Shown here: piece by piece, positions 6,450-11,648 of the stretch | How positions within the stretch are numbered: position 1 is the stretch's first letter | How the letters are laid out: each line of letters begins with the position of its first letter | Assembly: GCA_959598545.1 (NCBI GenBank) | Contig: CAUGFC010000055.1 | Location: forward strand, 1-11,648 | Direction: 5' to 3' | DNA length: 11,648 nucleotides | Source: an uncultured Olsenella sp. | GTDB taxonomy: Bacteria; Actinomycetota; Coriobacteriia; Coriobacteriales; Atopobiaceae | Program-made: the position numbers and the translations under genes | The notes under the pieces: model-generated | What the model was told of the DNA's origin: nothing | Databases searched by the model: none | Seen by the model: only the letters and a program-made list of their open reading frames with translations

Positions 6450-7091
6450 GTGAGAATTCTCGCGATAGCAGACACCGAGGAGGGGTGGCTCTACGACCAC
6501 TACGACCGCGAGCGCATGGCCGACGTGGACCTGATCGTCTCCTGCGGAGACCTTCCGGCGCGCTACCTGGAGCATATCGTCACCCTCGCCAACGTGCCGC
6601 TCGTCTACGTGTGGGGCAACCACGACACCGCCTACGAGCGCCACGCACCCGAGGGCTGCGTTGACATTGACGGCCACATACGGGACTTCAACGGCCTGCG
6701 CATCATGGGCCTGGGCGGCTCCATCCGCTACAACGATCAGGTCCACGGCTTCACCGAGGCGGAGATGGCGAGGAGGGCGGCGCGCATGGCGCTGCTCGCC
6801 CAGGCCTCGGGCGGGGTGGACCTGATCTTGACCCATGCGCCGGTGCGCGGCTACGGCGACCTCGACGACCTGCCGCACCGCGGCTTCGATGCCCTGGGCC
6901 GCCTGCTCGAGCGCACGTGCCCGCGCTACCTTCTGCACGGCCACGTCCACATGGAGTACGGCCGCATCGAGCGCGTGCGCGAGCACCCCTGTGGCACCAC
7001 GATCGTCAACGTCTGCGGCTCCTACGTGCTGGACCTCCCCGACGAGACGATCGAGGAGAGGCGCGGGCTCTTCCGTCCCGAGAGCGTCTAG
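6450..7091 (+). CDS. Calcineurin-like metallophosphoesterase
   Basis: A 213-residue cytosolic enzyme of the metallophosphoesterase superfamily, which hydrolyses phosphomono- or diesters with two metal ions. The metal-ligand motifs are in order: D8 (DTE), GDL (D34), GNHD (N57, H58), THAP (H129) and GHVH (H165, H167). The first motif is DxE instead of the common DxH, a variant known in some clades of the family. The start is GTG at 6450, with GGGG at 6441-6444 as the likely ribosome contact, so it is probably coupled translationally to the BMP-domain gene, whose stop codon ends 8 bases earlier. MRILAIAD is a typical N-terminus for the fold. The substrate is not evident; coupling to a BMP domain hints at nucleosides or nucleotides, which is inference. 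Confidence 0.88.
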   Translation: MRILAIADTEEGWLYDHYDRERMADVDLIVSCGDLPARYLEHIVTLANVPLVYVWGNHDTAYERHAPEGCVDIDGHIRDFNGLRIMGLGGSIRYNDQVHGFTEAEMARRAARMALLAQASGGVDLILTHAPVRGYGDLDDLPHRGFDALGRLLERTCPRYLLHGHVHMEYGRIERVREHPCGTTIVNVCGSYVLDLPDETIEERRGLFRPESV

Positions 7092-7138
7092 GGCACGCGT
7101 CCTTCTCGCCTGGCGGCGCTCTGTCCCGTCTCGCCGAA

Positions 7139-7217
7139 GATTAACGGACAAAATTCGACTTTCACGAAAATGTTTCCTGCGGATATACGATAGTTAATCG
7201 AATTCTGCCCGTTAATC
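7139..7217. repeat. 20-bp inverted repeat in an AT-rich island between convergent genes
   Basis: The left arm GATTAACGGACAAAATTCGA (7139-7158) matches the reverse complement of 7198-7217 at 18 of 20 positions, with a 39-base spacer. In a minus-strand RNA both mismatches become G-U, so all 20 positions could pair. The right arm also contains a direct repeat of TTAATCG (7194-7200 and 7212-7218). The stretch 7139-7220 is very AT-rich for this window. It lies between the metallophosphoesterase stop and the galK terminator. It could be a bidirectional terminator-like RNA structure, an operator pair or a small mobile-element relic. Confidence 0.65.
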
Positions 7218-7253
7218 GGTGTGCGGGGCCGGGCAAGTCCGGGGCGTGTCACA

Positions 7254-7290
7254 CGAAAGGCGGCGACGCAGCCGAGGCCACGCCGCCGCC
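7254..7290 (-). terminator. Intrinsic terminator of galTK
   Basis: On the minus strand, 35 bases after the galK stop, a strong hairpin runs from 7290 to 7259. Its outer 7 pairs are perfect (GGCGGCG with CGCCGCC) and about 6-7 further pairs include G-U wobbles. It is followed by TTTCGTG. The short U-run is weak by E. coli standards but is plausible in GC-rich DNA. It marks the end of the galT-galK transcript. Confidence 0.65.
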
Positions 7291-7325
7291 CACAGGGGAC
7301 CCGCTGGCGAGAAGGACGTGCTGCC

Positions 7326-8573
7326 CTACGCCTTGCCGAGGCAGGCGGCGCCTGTCTGACGGATGTTGGTGAGGTAGACGTTCTCGCGCCCGAAGTAGCC
7401 GGCCATGTAGTCGACGTAGCCCGCGGTCTCGGCCTTGGGGATCACGCACATGATGACGCCCGCGAAGCCGCCGCCGTGCAGACGGAACGCGCCGGCACCG
7501 ATCTTGCGCAGGTAGAGCTCGGTGAGGGCGAGCGCCATCGGGATGGGCTCCTCCTCGGGCATGCCCGGGACCACGGCGTTCTGCAGCCACTCCCAGGAGG
7601 AGCGGCCGGAGGCGGTGATGATGTCGAGCACCTTGGCCTTGTCGCCGGCGTTGATGGCGGCCTCGGCGGCCTCCACACGCTTGACCTCCTCGAAGTAGTG
7701 CAGGGCGCGCAGAACCGCGCGGTCTCCGCACTTCTCGCGCAGCTCGGCGAGGTTGGCGAGAACCGCGTCCTCGCCCGTGTCGCAGAGGTTCTTGACGCCG
7801 AGGGCGGCAGCGACGTCGTGCATCTCGTTGGGGACGGAGGAGTACTCGGCGGAGAGGTCGGCGTGGCCCTTGCCGGTGTTGACGATCACGAGGTCGTGGT
7901 CGAGCTCGTCGAAGCCGAAGTCGACCTTCTCGTACTTCACACCGTCCGAGAAGTCCAAAAGAATCGTGCCACCCACGGCGCACGCCATCTGGTCCATGAG
8001 GCCGGAGGCCTTGTCCCACCAGACGTTCTCGGCGTACTGGCCGATGCGGGCGTAGTCGGCGCGCTCGATGGCGTCGTCGTTGTAGAGGTGGTTGATCATC
8101 TCGCAGACGAGCATCTCGAAGGATGCCGAGGAGCTCACGCCGGCGGACGGGATGACCTCGGAGGAGCACACGGCGTTGAAGCCGCCGATCTTGAAGCCGC
8201 GCTTGACCGTGGCCTCGAGCATGCCGGCGACGAGCGTGGTAGAGCCGCCGCCGTGCGGGATCTGGTCGATGGCGCCCGTGTCGACGACGATGGCCTCGGG
8301 ATAGCCCTCGCTCCAGATGGTGACGATGCCGTCGTCGGTCTTCTGGGCGGCGCCGATGCTGTCCATGGTGATGGAGGCGCAGAGAATCTTGCCGCCGTTG
8401 TGGTCGGTGTGGTTGCCGATGATCTCCGTGCGGCCGGAGGCCGTGAAGTACTCTGGGTCGCCGGCGCCGAAGGCCTCGTCGTAGCGGGCGGCGAGCGCGG
8501 AGAGGCGTGCCTGCGCGCGCTCGGCGTCCTCGCCGTAGACCTTGTTCAGAACGTCCTGGCTGGGAATGCCCAT
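7326..8573 (-). CDS. galK: Galactokinase
   Basis: GalK phosphorylates alpha-D-galactose with ATP to galactose-1-phosphate, the first committed Leloir step, in the cytosol. The 415 residues are the family's normal length or slightly above. GHMP-kinase motifs are in order: GRTEIIGNHTDHNGG (47-61, galactokinase signature), PSAGVSSSAS (142-151, phosphate-binding loop), GLMDQ with the probable catalytic base D194, and GAFRLHGGGFAG (361-372). The signature has GRTEI and GNH where E. coli has GRVNLIGEH, a variant I associate with Firmicutes and Coriobacteriia enzymes. The ATG at 8573 has GAGGAG 8 bases upstream. It is the distal gene of the galT-galK operon, 62 bases after the galT stop, with a REP-like palindrome in the gap. 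A terminator follows it. Confidence 0.97.
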   Translation of the reverse strand: MGIPSQDVLNKVYGEDAERAQARLSALAARYDEAFGAGDPEYFTASGRTEIIGNHTDHNGGKILCASITMDSIGAAQKTDDGIVTIWSEGYPEAIVVDTGAIDQIPHGGGSTTLVAGMLEATVKRGFKIGGFNAVCSSEVIPSAGVSSSASFEMLVCEMINHLYNDDAIERADYARIGQYAENVWWDKASGLMDQMACAVGGTILLDFSDGVKYEKVDFGFDELDHDLVIVNTGKGHADLSAEYSSVPNEMHDVAAALGVKNLCDTGEDAVLANLAELREKCGDRAVLRALHYFEEVKRVEAAEAAINAGDKAKVLDIITASGRSSWEWLQNAVVPGMPEEEPIPMALALTELYLRKIGAGAFRLHGGGFAGVIMCVIPKAETAGYVDYMAGYFGRENVYLTNIRQTGAACLGKA

Positions 8574-8578
8574 GGGTG

Positions 8579-8635
8579 ATCTCCTCTCTGGTGATCCAAA
8601 AGGGGTCTGTCCCCTTTTGGATCAAATCTCCTCTC
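8579..8635. repeat. 10-bp direct repeat flanking the galT-galK palindrome
   Basis: ATCTCCTCTC occurs at 8579-8588 and 8626-8635, on either side of the palindrome. On the transcribed strand each copy reads GAGAGGAGAT, a Shine-Dalgarno-like sequence: one overlaps the galT stop region and the other is the real galK ribosome site. The arrangement looks like a target-site duplication made when the palindrome was inserted. Chance duplication of a purine-rich sequence is the alternative. Confidence 0.55.
8592..8624. repeat. REP-like perfect palindrome between galT and galK
   Basis: A perfect 14-bp inverted repeat, TGATCCAAAAGGGG at 8592-8605 and its complement at 8611-8624, surrounds a 5-base loop (TCTGT). 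The AAAAGGGG-TCTGT-CCCCTTTT core resembles dispersed palindromic units (REP elements) that are mobilised by Y1-type RAYT transposases in many genomes. That comparison is from memory. In the galTK transcript it would form a very stable hairpin immediately upstream of the galK ribosome site. It could act as a partial attenuator, stabilise an mRNA end, or set the GalT:GalK ratio. Confidence 0.7.
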
Positions 8636-10213
8636 CTAGCTGACGCTCGCAACGAAGCGCGCGAACGCCGCCCTGCCCTGATCGTCGTCGGCGAAGACCG
8701 CGCAGTGCTCGAGCACCTGCGCGAAGACCTGGCCGATCTCGTCCTCGATAACGGCGTGGAGCGCCACCGCGTCCGCCCCGGCGACGTTCTCCGGCGCGAA
8801 CTCCGGGTGGCGCCGCAGCACCTCGGCCGCCCACGGCGCGTGCGCCTCGAGCTCGGGCACCGACGCCGGGTCCTCGCCGGCGAGGATGACCTGCTCGAGC
8901 CGGTCCATCTCGCCGAGCAGGCGAGCCGGCAGCACCGCGAGGCCCATGACCTCGATGAGACCGATGTTCTCCTTCTTGATGTGGTGGAGCTCCTGGTGCG
9001 GGTGGAAGATGCCGAGCGGGTACTCGTCCGTGGTGCGGTTGTTTCGCAGGACGAGGTCGAGCTCGAAGTCCTCGCCGCGGCGCCGCGCGATCGGCGTGAT
9101 GGTGTTGTGCGGGGTGCCGTCAGTCTCGGCGAGCACGCCCACGGCCTCGTCGGAGTAACCACGCCACGCGGAGAGAATCTTGTCGGCGAGCTCCACAAGG
9201 CGCGCGGGATCGGCGCCGTCGAGGCGAATCACCGACATCGGCCAGTCCACGATCTGGGCGCTCACGTCCTCGTAGCCGGCGAAGGAGATCTGCTCACGCG
9301 CGGCGGCACGGGCCATGGCGAACTCGTAGCGGCCGCCCTGGTAGTGCTCGTGCGTGAGGATTGAGCCGCCCACGATCGGCAGGTCGGCGTTGGAGCCCAC
9401 CGTGTAGTGCGGGAACTTGCCCACGAACTCGAACAGGCGCTGGAACGTCTTGCGGCTGATCTGCATGGGGACGTGCTTCTCGGACAGCACGATGCAGTGC
9501 TCGTTGTAGTAGACGTAGGGGCTGTACTGCAGGTACCAGGACTCATCGGCCAGCGTGAGGGGGATGAGGCGGATGGTCTCGCGGGCGGGGTGGTCGAGGC
9601 GGCCGGCGTAGCCCAGGTTCTCGGGGCAGAGCTGGCAGCGCGGGTAGGGCTCGGCGGCACCGGACTTCTGCTTCTCCAGGGCAGCGGCGATGGCCTTGGG
9701 GTCCTTCTCGGGCTTGGAGAGGTTGATCGTGATGTCAAGGTCACCGTAGCGCGTGGGGGTGACCCACTTGCGGTCGCGCGCGATGCGGTAGGTGCGGATG
9801 TAGTCGGAGTCAAGCGCGAGGTGGTAGAAGTAGTCCGTGGCCGCCTCGGGAGACTCGTCGTAGCGCTCCCAGAACGTGCGGACGACCTCGCTCGGGCGCG
9901 GCGTGACGCAGCCCATGAGGCGGGTGTCCAGCAGGTCGCGGCTCGCGATACCGGAGTCGCACACGCCGCGCTCGACGGCGTCGTCCAGAAGGCCGGCGAG
10001 AATCTCCTCGAGCTCGGGGCGCTCGGCGGCGGCGCGGGCGGCGGCGACCGCCTCGCGCGGGACGAAGGCCCCCGTGGGCTCGTAGGAGAGCGCGTCGAGC
10101 ATGAGGTTGGCGGCGTAGGTCACGTCCTCCTCGCCGATCAGGCCCCTGTCCATGGCATAGGCCACGAGCTCGGCGATCCCCCTCTCGACGACGCCGGAGC
10201 AATCCTCTGTCAT
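8636..10213 (-). CDS. galT: UDP-glucose--hexose-1-phosphate uridylyltransferase, class II
   Basis: GalT exchanges UMP between UDP-glucose and galactose-1-phosphate, giving glucose-1-phosphate and UDP-galactose. The 525 residues fit the class II (Gram-positive type) family, which is longer than the E. coli enzyme at about 350. Visible features are CQLCPENLGY (193-202), a HIT-like active site THEHYQGG with the probable nucleophile H290 of HxHxQ (288-292), and FHPHQELHHIKKENIGLIEVMG (403-424, the most characteristic class II stretch). The ATG at 10213 was chosen for its GGGAGGGAG site 7 bases upstream and because a longer in-frame extension would run through the operator region. It is the first gene of the galTK operon and is divergent from the LacI-family regulator. 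No disruption was seen. Confidence 0.96.
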   Translation of the reverse strand: MTEDCSGVVERGIAELVAYAMDRGLIGEEDVTYAANLMLDALSYEPTGAFVPREAVAAARAAAERPELEEILAGLLDDAVERGVCDSGIASRDLLDTRLMGCVTPRPSEVVRTFWERYDESPEAATDYFYHLALDSDYIRTYRIARDRKWVTPTRYGDLDITINLSKPEKDPKAIAAALEKQKSGAAEPYPRCQLCPENLGYAGRLDHPARETIRLIPLTLADESWYLQYSPYVYYNEHCIVLSEKHVPMQISRKTFQRLFEFVGKFPHYTVGSNADLPIVGGSILTHEHYQGGRYEFAMARAAAREQISFAGYEDVSAQIVDWPMSVIRLDGADPARLVELADKILSAWRGYSDEAVGVLAETDGTPHNTITPIARRRGEDFELDLVLRNNRTTDEYPLGIFHPHQELHHIKKENIGLIEVMGLAVLPARLLGEMDRLEQVILAGEDPASVPELEAHAPWAAEVLRRHPEFAPENVAGADAVALHAVIEDEIGQVFAQVLEHCAVFADDDQGRAAFARFVASVS

Positions 10214-10247
10214 TGCGCGCTCCCTCCCCGGGCCGGGCCCGAAACAG

Positions 10248-10275
10248 AATTTACTCACTCGTCTGAAAACGATAA
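10248..10275 (-). promoter_or_regulatory. Putative galTK promoter
   Basis: On the minus strand, TTATCG (10275-10270) and TAAATT (10253-10248) are separated by 16 bases. Both are partial sigma-70 matches in an otherwise GC-rich stretch. The predicted start of transcription is about 27 bases before the galT ATG. The -35 element overlaps the degenerate operator, so repression by occlusion is plausible. Confidence 0.45.
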
Positions 10276-10277
10276 CG
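10264..10277. promoter_or_regulatory. Degenerate LacI-type operator over the galT promoter
   Basis: TGAAAACGATAACG fits the LacI-family/cre pattern TGNNANCGNTNNCA except for its last base. It shares the AAACG core and spacing with the perfect palindrome at 10513-10526. It covers the putative -35 box of galT. The likely binder is the adjacent LacI-family protein; a global CcpA-like protein could also use it. Confidence 0.5.
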
Positions 10278-10496
10278 CACGGACGCCGCCGAGGGAGGGG
10301 ACATACGGCCAACGGCACGCCGGCTCGGTTGACGCATGACGCACGGGACGGCGAGGGAGACGAGCGGCTGCGGCCCAAACGAGAGCGCGGACGGCAGGAG
10401 TCGGACCCGGGGAAACGCCCCGCCGTCGGTGAGCGGCATGATTCCGCCCGCCAGCGTAAGATCAAGAATCTCGGCTCCATCCCCGTCCCGTCGTGG

Positions 10497-10502
10497 TATA
10501 TC
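10497..10502 (+). promoter_or_regulatory. Putative -10 box for the LacI-family gene
   Basis: TATATC, in the context GTGGTATATCTGTG, lies 46 bases before the ATG at 10549. No good -35 is present. A start near 10509 would place the palindromic operator just downstream at about +5 to +18, a classic autorepression layout. Confidence 0.45.
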
Positions 10503-10512
10503 TGTGTCGAAT

Positions 10513-10526
10513 TGGAAACGTTTCCA
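10513..10526. promoter_or_regulatory. Perfect palindromic LacI-family operator
   Basis: TGGAAACGTTTCCA is a perfect 14-bp palindrome with the central CG typical of LacI/GalR-family operators, and it matches the cre pattern TGNNANCGNTNNCA. It lies in the leader of the LacI-family gene, 22 bases before the ATG, and so probably mediates autoregulation. The pair with 10264-10277 (about 250 bp apart) would permit DNA looping between the divergent promoters, which is inference. Confidence 0.8.
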
Positions 10527-10548
10527 GTCCCCACCGAGGAGGTCGGAC

Positions 10549-11553
10549 ATGGACATCCGAGACATCGCCGCTCGCTCGGGATACGGCGTGGGAACGGTCT
10601 CCCGCGTCATCAACGACCAGCCCAACGTCAGCGACCGCGCGCGCAAGCGCATCCTCGCGGTCATGGCCGAGTGCGGCTACGAACCCAACTCCAACGCGCG
10701 CTACCTCAAGATGCGGCAGCAGACCCCGGTCGCCGCCTTCGTGATGGGCGTGGGCAACCGCCTGTTCGACGACATCCTCGGGCCCCTCCAGGCGAGCCTC
10801 GCCGCCGAGGGGGAGGAGGTCGCCGTCACCTACCTCGACGACGACGCCCGCGAGGTCCGTGCGGCCGTCGACTACCAGCACGCGCGCAACCCCAAGGCGA
10901 TGGTCTTCCTCGGCGGGGAGCCGCGCTACTTCGCCGAGGCGTTCCACGAGATCGAGGCCCCCAGCGTGCTCGTCACCAACTCGGCCGCAGACCTCGGCTT
11001 CGCCAACCTCTCCAGCGTCACCATAGACAACGAGGCGGCGGCCGCCCGCGCCGTGGCCCACCTCTGGGATCGCGGCCACCGTCGCATAGGCGTCCTGGGC
11101 GGCAGCCGCGACGAGAACAGCGTCAGCGCCCAGCGCCTTCGCGGCGTGGAGCGCGCCCTCGCCGAGCGCGGCGCCCGCCTCGACTACGGGCGCGACTACG
11201 AGCCCTGCGCCTTCACGGAGGCGGCCGGCTACGAGGCCGCGCGGCGCCTGCTCGCCCGCGCGAACGACCTCACCGCCGTCTTCGCGCTCGGCGACGCCAT
11301 CGCCTTCGGGGCGCGCCGCGCCGCGGCCGACGCGGGGCTCGCCGTTCCCGAGGACCTCTCCCTGGTGGGCTTCGACGACATCTCCTTCTCGCAGTTCTGC
11401 GTCCCCCGCATCACCACGATCCGCCAGGACAGCGCCCTTCTCGCCGAGCGGAGCGTGCGGATCCTCCTGGCCTCCCTGCACGACGGCGCCCCCGCGGCGC
11501 ACGAGGTGGTCCCCTTCGAGCTGGTGGAGCGAGAGAGCGTCCGGGCGCTCTAG
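10549..11553 (+). CDS. LacI/GalR-family transcriptional regulator
   Basis: A 334-residue sugar-responsive DNA-binding protein of standard family length. The N-terminus is a LacI helix-turn-helix (MDIRDIAARSGYGVGTVSRVIND, then VSDRARKRI and ECGYEPN). The hinge follows (ARYLKMRQQ), then a periplasmic-binding-protein-like ligand domain with typical signatures: VTIDNEAAAARAVAHL, DRGHRRIGVLGG, DLTAVFALGDAIAFG, VPEDLSLVGFDDISFSQFCVPRITTI. The ATG at 10549 was chosen because AGGAGG lies 6 bases upstream and it starts the HTH exactly; the longer in-frame start at 10336 is rejected. It is divergent from galTK and 36 bases upstream of malQ on the same strand, so it may regulate galactose use, maltodextrin use or both. 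Its effector cannot be read from sequence. Confidence 0.93.
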   Translation: MDIRDIAARSGYGVGTVSRVINDQPNVSDRARKRILAVMAECGYEPNSNARYLKMRQQTPVAAFVMGVGNRLFDDILGPLQASLAAEGEEVAVTYLDDDAREVRAAVDYQHARNPKAMVFLGGEPRYFAEAFHEIEAPSVLVTNSAADLGFANLSSVTIDNEAAAARAVAHLWDRGHRRIGVLGGSRDENSVSAQRLRGVERALAERGARLDYGRDYEPCAFTEAAGYEAARRLLARANDLTAVFALGDAIAFGARRAAADAGLAVPEDLSLVGFDDISFSQFCVPRITTIRQDSALLAERSVRILLASLHDGAPAAHEVVPFELVERESVRAL

Positions 11554-11589
11554 CGCCGGGCGAGAAGAACGACGAGAAAGGAACCAAGC

Positions 11590-11648
11590 GTGAGAAGTGG
11601 CGGCATCCTGATGCCCATAACGTCGCTCCCCTCCCCCTGGGGGGTGGG
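11590..11648 (+). CDS. malQ: 4-alpha-glucanotransferase (amylomaltase), first 19 codons
   Basis: The GTG start at 11590 is preceded by AAAGGA 7 bases upstream. The visible residues, MRSGGILMPITSLPSPWGVG (last codon incomplete), match the N-terminus of MalQ family enzymes, which begin with a (R/S)SGILLPxxSLPxxxGIG pattern. MalQ transfers glucan segments between maltodextrins in the cytosol. The rest is outside the window. The 36-base gap after the LacI-family stop, with no terminator hairpin, suggests co-transcription with the regulator. Confidence 0.85.
   Translation, partial: MRSGGILMPITSLPSPWGV

Larger units (their letters stand above)
10214..10548. other. 335-bp divergent control region between galT and the LacI-family gene
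   Basis: No gene is supported here, although frames stay open on both strands because of the high GC. It contains the galT ribosome site and promoter (10248-10275), a degenerate operator (10264-10277), and the regulator gene's -10 box, operator and ribosome site (10497-10542). AAACG cores, the centre of the palindromic operator, also occur near 10375 (CCAAACGAG) and at 10409-10421 (GGGGAAACGCCCC). These may be weaker auxiliary sites. The middle (about 10280-10370) shows nothing recognisable. Confidence 0.6.

Noticed and set aside
8636..8638. Possible galT-galK translational fusion or overlap
   Set aside because: The galT frame ends in a clear TAG at 8638-8636 and galK has its own ribosome site 62 bases on; they are separate genes.
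10336..10548. N-terminal extension of the LacI-family regulator
   Set aside because: It would place the operator and ribosome site inside the gene and put 71 unstructured residues before a helix-turn-helix that always starts at the N-terminus.
10251..10664. Minus-strand frame of 137 codons across the galT-regulator gap
   Set aside because: It overlaps the regulator's coding start and the operators, has no family resemblance and no ribosome site.

Overview
The window is about 11.6 kb of very GC-rich bacterial DNA, roughly two-thirds G+C or more by eye. TTG, GTG and ATG starts are all used, each with a purine-rich Shine-Dalgarno sequence. The class II galactose-1-phosphate uridylyltransferase, a GRTEI-type galactokinase and the high GC together suggest an actinobacterium of the Coriobacteriia (Olsenella/Atopobium/Collinsella-like). 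That assignment is inferred from gene content only.

Layout, left to right. The 5'-truncated view begins with the N-terminal half of phosphoenolpyruvate carboxylase (ppc, minus strand, 1-1409). It is divergent from a 12-helix polysaccharide flippase-like membrane protein (1587-3029, plus). A convergent gap holds an AT-rich island with a 29-bp imperfect inverted repeat (3073-3175), followed by a CPBP-family membrane protease (3211-4149, minus). The 330-bp divergent region 4150-4479 has three GGCGAGAAG copies and four GGTATGCRC elements arranged as two inward-facing 19-bp-spaced pairs. Next comes a two-gene operon: a cytosolic ParB-like/BMP-domain protein (4480-6441) and a calcineurin-like metallophosphoesterase (6450-7091). 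A second convergent gap has another AT-rich inverted repeat (7139-7217) and the galK terminator.

The right third is a sugar-metabolism locus. galT and galK form a minus-strand operon (10213 down to 7326) in which a perfect 14-bp REP-like palindrome sits between galT and the galK ribosome site, flanked by a 10-bp direct repeat. Divergent from it lies a LacI-family regulator (10549-11553) with a perfect palindromic operator in its own leader and a degenerate copy over the galT promoter, followed after 36 bp by the first codons of 4-alpha-glucanotransferase (malQ). GalK and GalT are two Leloir pathway steps (galactose to galactose-1-phosphate, then UDP exchange). The regulator is placed to control galTK, malQ or both.

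The least explained parts are the two AT-rich inverted repeats in convergent gaps, the GGTATG element family around the CPBP gene, and the ParB-like/BMP plus metallophosphoesterase pair. No CRISPR array, tRNA, rRNA or transposase gene was seen.
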